DNA of 32,564 nucleotides. It comes from Actinophytocola sp. (GTDB lineage Bacteria > Actinomycetota > Actinomycetes > Mycobacteriales > Pseudonocardiaceae). This document shows, in pieces, positions 1 through 8,122 of the stretch. Positions within the stretch are counted from its first letter, which is position 1, and every line of letters starts with the position of its first letter. Under the pieces are notes generated by a model, which saw only the letters and a program-made list of their open reading frames with translations, was not told where the DNA came from and made no database searches. The translations under genes were made by a program, and so were the position numbers. The DNA lies in NCBI GenBank assembly GCA_009377475.1, contig WHTY01000057.1, positions 1 to 32,564 on the forward strand, given 5' to 3'.

Positions 1-174
1 CTCGGCCGGAGTCAGCCCGGTGAGCACTGTCGATTGCATGCTGCACGTCACGGCGGGCAGTACCGGGTCGAGCGTGGCCTGCCAGCCCCGCGCTGCCAGC
101 TTGGTGAGATTCGGCATGTGGGGCAGGAGCGCCGGGGTCAGTCCGACGACGTCGACCACGACCAGCGTGTTCAT
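1..174 (-). CDS. eboF: EboF-like type I phosphodiesterase/alkaline phosphatase family protein (partial, C-terminus outside window)
   Basis: Only the first 58 codons are present; the gene runs off the left edge. The start ATG at 174 overlaps the TGA of the EboE gene (ATGA), so it is the last gene of the Ebo operon seen here. The visible N-terminus has a hydrophobic strand followed by VVDVVGL, then MPNLTKLAARGW, and then a VTCSMQSTVLTG segment. This is the pattern of the alkaline phosphatase/nucleotide pyrophosphatase superfamily, where a metal-binding Asp follows the first strand and a Ser/Thr nucleophile sits in a CSMQST-type turn. Family and position match EboF of Ebo clusters. The substrate is unknown, and the remaining metal ligands cannot be checked. 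Confidence 0.75.
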   Translation of the reverse strand, partial: MNTLVVVDVVGLTPALLPHMPNLTKLAARGWQATLDPVLPAVTCSMQSTVLTGLTPAE

Positions 175-1346
175 CGGTGCGCCCCTTGCCGGCCGGGGGA
201 CTGCTCGGTCAATCGGTCGCGGGTCCACCGCAGTTCCTCCGCGATGCCCGTGATCAGCTCGTGTCGTTCTCGACGGGCACCATCCCGGGGCAGCACGTTC
301 CAGGTGTAGGTCTCCACCTCGATGTGCGGGAAATCCTGAGGTGACCTCACCTCTCGAGCCACCGCGGTCAGGCAATCGGAGACTACGTTGCTGGTCCCGG
401 TGAGACCGTGACCCAGCGCGTCCGGGCCGCTGGTGCTTCCCCAGTGCAGCGGCACATGAAAGTGGACGCGCCAGGGACCGTCCGCCGGGAGGTCGGTCAA
501 TCCCTGCGGCAGGTCGTCAGCGGCCAGCACCTGACCCGTCGGGGATCGCTCTCGCACCTGATGCAGGTATCGCGGTTCGGCGAAGCGTGCGAGCGCAGCC
601 CTGGCCCGCTCACTGTCCGGTCGTTGCACGTGCAGTGCCGCGGAAGCCTGGATCTTCACGACGCTGAGGCCGGAACGGTAGATGCGCGACACCGCCGCTG
701 CCGGGTCGGCGAAGGACACCGCCAGATGACAGGTGTCAAGGCACAAGCCGACAAATGCGGGATCCACCTGGCCGCTCAGCCACCCGACGGCATCGTCGAC
801 CGTATCCAGGACACACCCGGGCTCCGGTTCCACGGCAAGCTTGATCGGCTTGCCGCGCTGGTCATACGTGGTGCGCAAGGCCTGCGTGACCTCCTCGAAT
901 GCGGCACGCGCGCGGAGGTCGTCTGCTGGACCCCACGGTGTCCGCCAGCCCAGCGGCAGGGTAGAGATGCTGCCGTGGGAGGCGTCCGGTGGCAGGAGAT
1001 CGGCCAGCACCGTGACGCAGTCAAGCGTGTACCGCAGCCGGTCCGCATGGGACCATCTCGGCTGATAGACGCCATGCTTGACCACCGCGCCGTGAAAATC
1101 CCGGTAGGGGAAGGCGTTGAGGGTCTCCACGGCCAGCCCGCGCGCGGTCAACTCCGTTACGAGCTTGCGCCTGCTCGCCGCGTCCGCGGCCAAGCCGGCC
1201 GCCACCTTCGCCGGTAGCCACAATCCCACACCAAGCCGGTCCCACCCAAGCGCGGTACGGACCGGCACCGCGTAGGTGTCGAACTGGGCCAGAATTCCGT
1301 CCAGGTTTTCAGCCGGATGCACATTGGTGCAGTACGACAACAACAT
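171..1346 (-). CDS. eboE: EboE-like metabolite traffic protein (sugar isomerase-like TIM barrel)
   Basis: A 391-residue protein that begins with an ATG overlapping the stop of the upstream TatD-like gene and ends overlapping the start of the phosphatase gene. It has the look of a xylose isomerase-like TIM barrel: an early NVHPAENLDGI segment, a central KLAVEPEPGCVLDT strand with a likely metal-ligand Glu, then VGLCLDTCHLAVSF and VHFHVPLHW, and a C-terminal PHIEVETYTWNVLP. These strand ends carry the Glu, Asp and His residues expected of a divalent-metal isomerase or epimerase site. EboE proteins belong to an operon linked to the handling or export of prenylated or polyol metabolites, but the reaction is not established. 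Identification rests on motifs together with the ordered neighbours. Confidence 0.85.
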   Translation of the reverse strand: MLLSYCTNVHPAENLDGILAQFDTYAVPVRTALGWDRLGVGLWLPAKVAAGLAADAASRRKLVTELTARGLAVETLNAFPYRDFHGAVVKHGVYQPRWSHADRLRYTLDCVTVLADLLPPDASHGSISTLPLGWRTPWGPADDLRARAAFEEVTQALRTTYDQRGKPIKLAVEPEPGCVLDTVDDAVGWLSGQVDPAFVGLCLDTCHLAVSFADPAAAVSRIYRSGLSVVKIQASAALHVQRPDSERARAALARFAEPRYLHQVRERSPTGQVLAADDLPQGLTDLPADGPWRVHFHVPLHWGSTSGPDALGHGLTGTSNVVSDCLTAVAREVRSPQDFPHIEVETYTWNVLPRDGARRERHELITGIAEELRWTRDRLTEQSPGRQGAHR

Positions 1347-2224
1347 CAGGAGGCCGCACGATCCGCCCGCGGTCCGCGAAGCACCGAGTTTCCCGCGAAT
1401 GTCGCGTCCAGCGGCCGGGATAGCTCGAGCGGCTCAAGCATGAGCCTTCCGCTCTGGGCATAGAAGTCCACTGGATTACGCCACAGCACCGTGTCAACAT
1501 CGGATAGCGAGAACCCGGCGGCACGCATAGCGCGCCCGGTCCGATATGTTGCCAACGGGTCGGACCGACCCCAGTCCGCGGCTGAGTTCACGAGCATCCG
1601 CTCGGTGCCATATTCGCGCAGCACGGACACCATTCGCTGCTCGTCCATCTTGGTGTCGGGGTAGATTGAGAAACCCATCCAGCAGCCGGAGCCGAGCACC
1701 AACTCGACGGTCAATTCGGTGAGATGATCGATCAGGACCAACTCTGGTGCGATACCCGACTCCCTGACGAGGTCGAGGGTTCGGCGGGTGCCCGCGATTT
1801 TGTCGCGGTGTGGCGTGTGTACCAGTACCGGTAATGCGTGTTCGACGGCCATCGTCAACTGCCGGGCGAAGACGCTCTCCTCGGCAGCTGACATCGAGTC
1901 GTAGCCGACTTCCCCCACGGCCACGACGCCGTCCTTCGCGAGGTATCTGGGTAACACATCGAGCACCTCGCTACAGCGCGGGTCGTTGGCTTCCTTCGGA
2001 TTGAGCGCGATCGTGCAGTGATGGCGAATGCCGAACTGGGTGGCGCGGAAGCGTTCCCAGCCGATGAGGCTGTCGAAGTAATCGGTGAACGACCCGACAT
2101 TGGTACGTGGTTGGCCGAGCCAGAACGCGGGCTCGACGAGCGCGCGCACCCCGACCTCGTACATCGACTCGTAATCGGAGGTGGTCCGGGAACTCATATG
2201 GATGTGCGGGTCGAAAATGCGCAT
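1346..2224 (-). CDS. eboB: EboB-like TatD family metal-dependent hydrolase
   Basis: A 292-residue protein with the TatD-like hydrolase pattern. There is an N-terminal FDPHIHM (HxH metal ligands, residues 4-10), a VGEVGYDSM segment providing the bridging Glu, LVHTPHRDK, VLIDHLTE, and a late NSAADWG supplying the last Asp. The ATG start follows the EboA stop by one base, and the stop overlaps the EboE start, so it is translationally coupled on both sides. TatD proteins are often nucleases, but the operon context points instead to hydrolysis of a small metabolite. The TatD superfamily call is firm; the EboB assignment rests on synteny. Confidence 0.85.
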   Translation of the reverse strand: MRIFDPHIHMSSRTTSDYESMYEVGVRALVEPAFWLGQPRTNVGSFTDYFDSLIGWERFRATQFGIRHHCTIALNPKEANDPRCSEVLDVLPRYLAKDGVVAVGEVGYDSMSAAEESVFARQLTMAVEHALPVLVHTPHRDKIAGTRRTLDLVRESGIAPELVLIDHLTELTVELVLGSGCWMGFSIYPDTKMDEQRMVSVLREYGTERMLVNSAADWGRSDPLATYRTGRAMRAAGFSLSDVDTVLWRNPVDFYAQSGRLMLEPLELSRPLDATFAGNSVLRGPRADRAAS

Positions 2225-2225
2225 G

Positions 2226-2849
2226 TCACGTGCTCGCTTCCAGTAGTCGCTTCGCGTCGGCGGGTACGGCGCGTCCGGCCGACGTGCGCTCGGCGGCGTA
2301 GTCGGTCACCATCCGGACGAGCTCGGCGTCGCTCCGCAGCTGGAGTCCCGCTATCGCGTCGATCGGCACGCCAAGGAACAGACACTTCAGCACCCCGTGC
2401 CGCCAACTTCCGGCTGGCAGATGCCGCGCCGAAAACGGACCGAGCGCGGCGGCGACCAGCCGAGTGTCGTTGGTACGCAAGGCGTCCTCGACGATCCATC
2501 TGACGTTCTCGACGATGGATCCGGCTCCGGGTCCTGCCGGCAGCAGGTGTAGAGCGCGCAGCACGCCGCTGCGTTCGGCGCTGTCGCCATAGCGGTAGAG
2601 GTCGATCACTTCTTGTGCCAGCCGGAACGGCGTGAGGACATCAGCCAGCACGGCGAGTAGGCGAGCGCGCCCCCGATCATCGACTGTGCCGTGTATCAGC
2701 CCGTCGGGATCGGTATCGGGGTATAAGGGCTCTCGGCCCACTTTCCTCCCGACTGCGGGGAAGAACGCGTGCACGGTGGTGGGATCACCATGGATCGCCT
2801 GCTCGGCCTCGACAAGCCAGGGATGGATCCCATCGACCTCACCGTTCAT
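2226..2849 (-). CDS. eboA: EboA domain-containing protein
   Basis: A 207-residue protein. The reading frame stays open further upstream, but the ATG at 2849 overlaps the stop of the prenyltransferase gene (ATGA), and the longer version would lie antisense-like within that gene, so I take the short start. The protein is mostly helical and Ala/Leu-rich with no membrane segment, signal peptide or recognisable catalytic motif. Helices such as FRLAQEVIDLYRYGD and GVLRALHLLPAG suggest a HEAT-like or regulatory fold. EboA proteins have no assigned biochemical role. The call depends on position between the prenyltransferase and TatD-like genes and on general resemblance to actinobacterial EboA proteins. 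Confidence 0.75.
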   Translation of the reverse strand: MNGEVDGIHPWLVEAEQAIHGDPTTVHAFFPAVGRKVGREPLYPDTDPDGLIHGTVDDRGRARLLAVLADVLTPFRLAQEVIDLYRYGDSAERSGVLRALHLLPAGPGAGSIVENVRWIVEDALRTNDTRLVAAALGPFSARHLPAGSWRHGVLKCLFLGVPIDAIAGLQLRSDAELVRMVTDYAAERTSAGRAVPADAKRLLEAST

Positions 2850-3715
2850 GTGGGGCTCACTCTCCTCGCGAATCGCTGAGCCAGTGGTAACGCCGCTGCC
2901 AGTACGGTCGCCGTTCGGAGCGCGCCGTGCCGGGCGAGCAATCCGGCTTGCAGCGGAACCATTCCGTGGATTCCGCCCACCGTTGCCGCACGCACCCTGG
3001 CGGCCGATGGCTGCAGCGCAGCCCTGAACTGCGTGCGGCCGACCGTCGCCGCGTACCAGAACGCGCAGGCGAGCGCGGTCATCCGGTGCCGGGGGGCCTG
3101 GGTGGGGCCGAGCGCACCGAGCAGAGCGGACAGCGCGGTGCCCGCCAAGGCGCCGCTCGCCCCGGCCCGCGAACCGCCGTGAACCTCGCCTGCGGCAAGG
3201 GCCGTGACGCCCAGCGTGTGCACGCCAAGCGCGGCGGCCGCGGGTGCCGCGGCTCGCAGGTTCCCCGGCCACGCGCCCAGCAGAACGTCCAGCATCCGGC
3301 ACATTGCCATCCCGGCAGGACCGGCCACGGTGCCTTTGAGACGGGTGTCATAGGCGCAGATCGCGCCCGTCAGCAGGACCGCGCTGCGCAATCCCCTGTG
3401 CCCGCCCGCCGCTGCTGAGAGTGCCAGACCAGCCGACGTCAGGCCTGCTGCTATGGCAAGCGCGTCTCGGTCAGAGACCCGTCCCGACGGGATGGGTCGT
3501 TCCGGGCGTTCGGTCGCGTCGAGTTCACGGTCGGCCCAATCGTTGAGCGCCATACCCGCCCAGTACAGGGCCACCGACGCCAGCGGGAACAGCAGTCGGC
3601 TGCGGTGTAAGAGTGGGCCGGACGCGGCGGCTCCCACCGCGGTGTCTCCTATCACCGTCAGAGCGGCAGGCGCCCGGACCAGCTCCGCGAACGCCGCCAC
3701 GGTAACCCGGCTCAT
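2846..3715 (-). CDS. eboC: EboC-like UbiA family prenyltransferase
   Basis: A 289-residue integral membrane protein with about eight hydrophobic segments. The first Asp-rich motif is NDWADRELD (NxxxDxxxD, the Mg-prenyl diphosphate site) followed by RPERPIPSG, typical of UbiA prenyltransferases; the second conserved region is YDTRLKGT. The start is set at the ATG at 3715, which overlaps the stop of the inositol-phosphate synthase-like gene; a TTG at 3730 is the less likely alternative. It resembles the actinobacterial SCO3242-type prenyltransferases found in Ebo operons. It probably transfers a polyprenyl group to a soluble headgroup, perhaps one made by the neighbouring synthase, but substrate and product are not known. 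Confidence 0.85.
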   Translation of the reverse strand: MSRVTVAAFAELVRAPAALTVIGDTAVGAAASGPLLHRSRLLFPLASVALYWAGMALNDWADRELDATERPERPIPSGRVSDRDALAIAAGLTSAGLALSAAAGGHRGLRSAVLLTGAICAYDTRLKGTVAGPAGMAMCRMLDVLLGAWPGNLRAAAPAAAALGVHTLGVTALAAGEVHGGSRAGASGALAGTALSALLGALGPTQAPRHRMTALACAFWYAATVGRTQFRAALQPSAARVRAATVGGIHGMVPLQAGLLARHGALRTATVLAAALPLAQRFARRVSPT

Positions 3716-4878
3716 AGGGATGTCGCCCAATCCCGCAACGCAACAAACTGCTCGGCCAGCCGATGGTCGTCAGCACCAAGCGGGTCCTTGAAAAAGAAGG
3801 CCAACGCGCCCAGCGGCCCGCTCTGCCCGGCGTCGTGCGCCGCCGCTGTGAACCGGGCCAGGTCGAGCACCAGCGGTGCGGCCAACGCCGAGTCGTATCC
3901 GGTCCAGGTGAACTGCAAGCTCATCTTCGCGCCGAGGAATCCCTCGAACGAGACGTGGTCCCACGCCGTCTTCCGCTCGCCGAGATCGGGGACATCGTCG
4001 ATGTGCAACGGCGCGGTCACCTCGCCGCCAAGCAGAGCGGCCAGCCCGCGAGTCTTGCTGGCGAGCTTGCTACCCGCATGGTCGGAGTCAGCCAGCGTTC
4101 GACCGTCCCCGCCGCCAAGCAGATTCGTGCCCGCCCAGGACCGTACGGTGAGTGCGCGGGAAGTGAACATCGGCGCCAGCGCGCTGCGTACCAGCGTCTC
4201 ACCGGTCTTACCGTCCGAGCCGGCATAGGGCAGCTTCCGCTGGGCAGCCAGTTGTTGCAGGGCGGGTAGCCGGATACCAGTGGAAGGGGTGAAGTCGACG
4301 TAGGAACAACCGGCCCGCAACGCCGCGTACGCGGACACCGAACTGGGTGGCAGGGCCACCCGTCCTGGTTCGGTGATGGCCGCATCGAGCGCCGCCACCG
4401 TGCCATGCTCGGGCAGCACCGGAAACTCGGGCTCGGTCGAGGCCACGTTGACGACGACCACCCTGGCCAGGGCGTGTCGCTCGGCGAACTCCGCGATGTC
4501 GGTCGCCATGCGCTGCACCGCATCGGCCTGCGAACCCCGGTGCGTCGCCGGTTGGTAACCGTCACACAGCTGTGTCTCGACTTCGGCAAGTGGCTCGCGC
4601 ACCGCTTCCAGCACCCGATACTGGATCACCCCGGCCTCGGCGAGCTGTTCGGCGCGTTTTGCCAGCGGGGTAGGGACGACATCGTGCCCGCCGACACGCC
4701 AGTCGTCCCAGCCAGCAAGATGCGCCTGGTCGAACGGAACTTGCGCACTTACGCATCCCGTCGGCTCGATGATGCCGGCCTTCAGCGCGAGGAGTCCGGT
4801 CACCGCTGTGGTTGCCACCGAACCACGGGCACCGACCAGCCACAGGCCCGCCGGTTCGCCAGGTTCCGATGCGGTCAT
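3712..4878 (-). CDS. Inositol-3-phosphate synthase-like protein
   Basis: First gene of the Ebo operon, 388 residues from the ATG at 4878. That ATG lies 8 nt after AGGAGG (4887-4892). A GTG at 4887 would add three residues but abuts this ribosome site. The N-terminus carries the Rossmann nucleotide-binding loop GARGSVATT. Later segments typical of myo-inositol-1-phosphate synthase-like proteins are SAYAALRAGCSYVDFTPS, AGSDGKTGETL, a GTNLLGGGDG segment and FTWTGYDS. Known synthases isomerise glucose-6-phosphate to inositol-3-phosphate with NAD; this is a divergent paralogue. Its location suggests that it supplies a polyol-phosphate headgroup to the adjacent prenyltransferase, which is inference. 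Confidence 0.8.
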   Translation of the reverse strand: MTASEPGEPAGLWLVGARGSVATTAVTGLLALKAGIIEPTGCVSAQVPFDQAHLAGWDDWRVGGHDVVPTPLAKRAEQLAEAGVIQYRVLEAVREPLAEVETQLCDGYQPATHRGSQADAVQRMATDIAEFAERHALARVVVVNVASTEPEFPVLPEHGTVAALDAAITEPGRVALPPSSVSAYAALRAGCSYVDFTPSTGIRLPALQQLAAQRKLPYAGSDGKTGETLVRSALAPMFTSRALTVRSWAGTNLLGGGDGRTLADSDHAGSKLASKTRGLAALLGGEVTAPLHIDDVPDLGERKTAWDHVSFEGFLGAKMSLQFTWTGYDSALAAPLVLDLARFTAAAHDAGQSGPLGALAFFFKDPLGADDHRLAEQFVALRDWATSL

Positions 4879-4887
4879 GGTCGTCAC

Positions 4888-5042
4888 CTCCTCTCCTCTT
4901 TTCTCCGCGTGACCGGTATCGATGCGAGTGTTCTGGAGAACGCCTCCCCGAGAAGCGTTGTACCTGAGACCGGATCGGCCGGGCCAGATCTGCGGTATCG
5001 ACTTGGGGATTACACGACTCGCTTGGTGAATCCACCAGCGAA
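4888..5042 (-). promoter_or_regulatory. Intergenic leader of the Ebo operon
   Basis: This 155-base gap lies between the stop of the surface-protein extension frame and the start of the Ebo operon, both on the minus strand. The end next to the operon is purine-rich on the minus strand and carries tandem GAGGAG and AGGAGG ribosome-binding sequences (4887-4898). It is the natural place for the Ebo promoter, but I do not see a convincing pair of -35 and -10 boxes or a clean terminator for the upstream gene. Confidence 0.35.
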
Positions 5043-7797
5043 CTACTCAAGTGGCCGCTCTCGTTTGGCCGAACTCAGCCGGAGCAACGAGGTTCCTGTC
5101 GTGGCGAACAGGGCGGCGATGCCCACCAGCACCCAGGCCGGCACCCCCGTCCGGGGAAGTGCGCCGCCGGAGCGTCCCTGCGAGCGGTCGTCGCTCGCGG
5201 GGACGCCACCGGCCGGGGCAGCGCCCGCCGGTTCGCCCTGACCATGCTGTTCCGGTTTCGGGCTGCCGCCGTCCTTAAAGCGACCCCCAGCTGGCGTTGG
5301 CGAGGAGGTTGCCTGCCCGGTCTTCGTAGCGCATCGCTCCCGTGTCCTCGTCTTGCTGGGAGAGCTCGTACTGCACGCCACCGAACTCTTCGTCGAAGTC
5401 GCGCACGCTCAGGGTCCGCGTCTCTCTGCTGCCGCTCACGCTGGCTGGCTGCGTGACGTTACCGCTCCTTGCCACCACCCACCAGTCCGATGCGAAGTCC
5501 CGGCCAGCGGCGAGGACGTCGGTGAACGTCACCGTGATCCGCACGTCGCCGGTGACGGCACTCGGCTGGGAGGCGACGGCGGAGTCGATCCGCGGCGCTT
5601 TCCGGTCGAGGACGACGTCGAAGTAGGCGACGGCGCCCTGCCCGGCGTTGTTGATCAGCCGGATGCCGCGCACCACGCGACCGTCGGTATTGCCGACCGG
5701 GATGGCGACCTCGCCGCTGGTGTCGGCGACCGGTTGGGCGGTCGTCAGTGGCTTCGCGTCGCCGTCGACTACCTGCACCCGGTAGCCCGCCTTCGCCCCG
5801 GCGAACGACACCCGGAGATCGTTACCCGGGCGATTCGTCCAGTAGGTGGTGGTGTCCGGCTTGCTGCCCGCGCCGTCCGCGACCGCATCCTCGCGTTCGC
5901 CGTCGCGGTGGTCGCTGCGCGTGACCTCCGTGATCTGTGGTGCCTGTGGCACGATGCTGGTCACGCTGTTGACGGTCTTCCGCGCGGCCCGGTTGTTGGC
6001 GCCATCCCGGACATGATCACCCAGGGTACTCGGCCGGTAGGTCACCGCCGGTTCGTCATCGGGGCCGAGCGTGTCGGACAGCACGAGAATCCGGTAGTTG
6101 TCTGGGGCGTTCTCCGGGCCGGACTGCCCCGACCGGCAGAGGCTGCCGTCGCTGTAGCGCACCCGCGACACGTGCGTGCCCGCTACAGTCCATTGTGCTG
6201 TGTCGCAGCCGCCACTGATGACCCGGTTCTCGGCGAACTGTACCCGGATCTGGGATCCGAACTGGGAGCCGGTCTCGGTTTCGGCAAAATGCAGTTCCGG
6301 CACTCGCAGATCGACGACGGTGTCAGCGTCGCCCCGGCCCTCGCCGATATTGCCCGCGGCATCGACCACGCGTGCCTCACCGCGGACCGCCTCGGTGCCC
6401 GGGCTGAAAGTGATCTCGTCCCGGGCGAACTCGCACTCGAAGGAGTTGCCGTCGCGGGTGGGGTTCGGGCACTCGATGGCCTCGCCACGGTCCGTGCGCA
6501 GCTGTACGGCTTCGAGCGAGCTACTGCTCTCCCCGGAAATGGTGCCGTTGACGGTGATCTGGTCACCATTCTTGACCGCATCCTGACCAGAGGGGATGTC
6601 AAGTTCTTCGACCTCCACCAGCGGCGCGGTGTTGTCGATGGTCACGATCTGGGACAGCGACAGGTCGTAGGTCTCCGGCTTGTCGTTGTCGTCCCGACCG
6701 TTGCAGTGCACCGTCGCGTCGTAGGTGCCTTCCGCGCCGCGCACCGTCGTCGGCGTGAAAGCGAGCCTGCGCGTCTGGCTCCCGGGCTCCAAAGTGAGCG
6801 GCGCCCCGCTCAACGCCGTGCTCGTATCGGCGAAACTCAGCTCGCAGGAGGAGACGGTCAGTGCCGGATCGCCGCTCTTCCTCGCCTCGACGCCGAAGTC
6901 ATACGAGATCCGCCGGTCCGATCGCACGTACTGTGGGTCGAATGTGGACGAGGTGAGGGTGAGCAGCGCGCGCGATTGCACCAGCAACTCCTTGGTGCTG
7001 GTCAGTGCTGTGGAATCGGTCGCGGTAGCCCCCGTGGTGAACGTCCTGGTGCCTGCGGAGTCACCCAGTCGCACCGGGAACTCGAAGGTAGACACCGCTC
7101 CCGCACTGACTGAGCGTTCCGGGACCTCAGTGATCTGGTCCTCGTCGCTGCTGCTGGTCAGCGCTGGCTGCACTGGTAGCGCGCGAGATGCGTGGTTCCT
7201 GACCGCGACGTCATAGGTGATGGCCTGGCCCGCGGTCGCCGACTGGTCGACGACTCCGCGCGGTGCGCTTGCCTGCTGGCTGACGACCTCGAGTACCCGG
7301 ACGGTGGTGGGCAGCGGGGATCCTTCGGCCGTGTCGATCTCCTGGCCTCCGTTTGTCGAGACCTGCACTCCGATGCCACCGTTCCGGTCGCTGTCCGGGG
7401 TGGCGACGTCAGCGGGGAAGGTGAACAGCTCCGAGTCGCCTCGGGCGATGCCGGTATCGCCGGTGGCGTGGAACTTCAAAGCCTGCGCGGTGCCGGTGCG
7501 CACCAGCTGGACGGTCCAGCCGTCCGGGGGAGTGACCGGCGCCGAGCTGACCGTGATACCCGCGGTGGCCGCGGGCAGTGCGATGCTGACGTAGTCGATG
7601 CGTTCCCCGGCCAGCGCCGAGTTACCCGATACCCGCACGGCGAACGCCTGGTGCTTGCCAGGATGAACATCGCCGCCTTCTTCCAGGCTGGCCGTTGCCG
7701 TGTCCGTGGGTATCACCGCGACGGCCACCAAGACCGACGAGGCCAGCAGGCTCAGCGAGGTGAGCAGGACAGCCAAGGCGAAAGCTCTTCTATACAC
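5043..7797 (-). CDS. Secreted Ig-like surface protein with LPXTG sorting signal in the +1 frame (putative programmed frameshift)
   Basis: GTG start at 7797, preceded by GGAGGA. Frame 0 encodes 840 residues ending at a TAA at 5275-5277. It has an N-terminal Sec signal peptide of about 36 residues and then repeated beta-rich Ig/cadherin-like modules with phrases such as TIDNTAPLVEV and VVDAAGNIGE, plus several Cys pairs. At the stop the +1 frame continues for 77 more codons to a TAG at 5043. That tail contains a Gly/Pro-rich linker, LPRTG (residues 880-884 of the joined product, nt 5145-5159), a hydrophobic segment of about 20 residues and an RLSSAKRERPLE basic tail, which is a complete sortase sorting signal. 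Joined length would be 917 residues. The divergent neighbour is the amidohydrolase gene. No sortase gene is in the window. A simple indel or sequence error is the competing explanation. Confidence 0.8.
5274..5289 (-). promoter_or_regulatory. Putative prfB-like +1 programmed ribosomal frameshift site
   Basis: Read on the minus strand, the site is TGG GGG TCG CTT TAA G. A G5 Shine-Dalgarno-like run (5284-5288) is followed by three bases, the slippery Leu codon CTT (5278-5280) and the in-frame stop TAA (5275-5277). The E. coli prfB recoding site is AGG GGG UAU CUU UGA C, with the same register and the same three-base gap between the G run and CUU. Slipping of the P-site tRNA from CUU to UUU would resume in the frame that encodes the LPXTG tail. 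The stop is UAA rather than prfB's UGA, so efficiency may be lower. Recoding is inference; the sequence layout is directly visible. Confidence 0.5.
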
Positions 7798-8122
7798 GAT
7801 TCCTCCGTCTCCTCGGGCGGTTGAAGCTGAGGTGAGCTGTATGTCTGAACTACGGCAATGCTCCTCATCTCTGGTTGATCATTAACGACCATCCCTGTCG
7901 ACGGATACGCACGGTTTCTGGTGATCGTTCGAAATTGTGAGAACCACAAGCTGTCTGCGGCAAATTTGGTGATGCAACCATTGGCACTGATCTCCCACTC
8001 CCTTACCGTTGAGTATGGGAATTGCGATTCCGTGGACATTGTCCATAATTTTCGTAATTCTTTGCGGTGACTGGTAGCCGCGACAGATAATTGCATTTCG
8101 GTCGGCAGATGAGGACAGGTCG
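7798..8122. promoter_or_regulatory. Divergent promoter region between surface protein and amidohydrolase genes
   Basis: A 325-base gene-free region, visibly richer in A/T than its surroundings, between two divergently transcribed genes. It should hold promoters for both. The minus-strand end carries the GAGGAGACGGAGGA ribosome site of the surface-protein gene; the plus-strand end carries a GAGGACAGG site before the amidohydrolase ATG. The short open frames here have unconvincing composition and I do not call a gene. Confidence 0.6.
8022..8049 (+). promoter_or_regulatory. Candidate promoter for the amidohydrolase-cytochrome-ccm operon
   Basis: A TTGCGA -35-like box at 8022-8027 is followed, after 16 bases, by a CATAAT -10-like box at 8044-8049, about 75 bases upstream of the ATG at 8123. 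A small inverted repeat, GGAAT-TGCG-ATTCC (8018-8031), overlaps the -35 box and could be a regulator half-site pair. Judged by eye only. Confidence 0.3.

Noticed and set aside
2850..3302. N-terminal extension of the EboA frame
   Set aside because: It lies entirely inside the prenyltransferase gene, is Arg/Gly-rich, and the ATG at 2849 overlaps the prenyltransferase stop in the usual coupled way.
4960..4985. GC-rich inverted sequence (GATCGGCC / GGCCAGATC) as terminator of the surface-protein gene
   Set aside because: The loop would be one base, the stem has a bulge and no T-tract follows.
5284..5288. Simple polymerase slippage on the G5 run as the only cause of the frame change
   Set aside because: It remains possible, but a 5-base run is short for efficient slippage and the full prfB-like arrangement of SD-like run, spacer, CTT and stop explains more. 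Not excluded.
5353..7113. Open frame of 586 codons on the plus strand, antisense to the surface-protein gene
   Set aside because: It is a high-GC shadow: Arg/Val/Gly-rich with no domain sense or ribosome site, while the minus strand carries a signal peptide and Ig-like modules.
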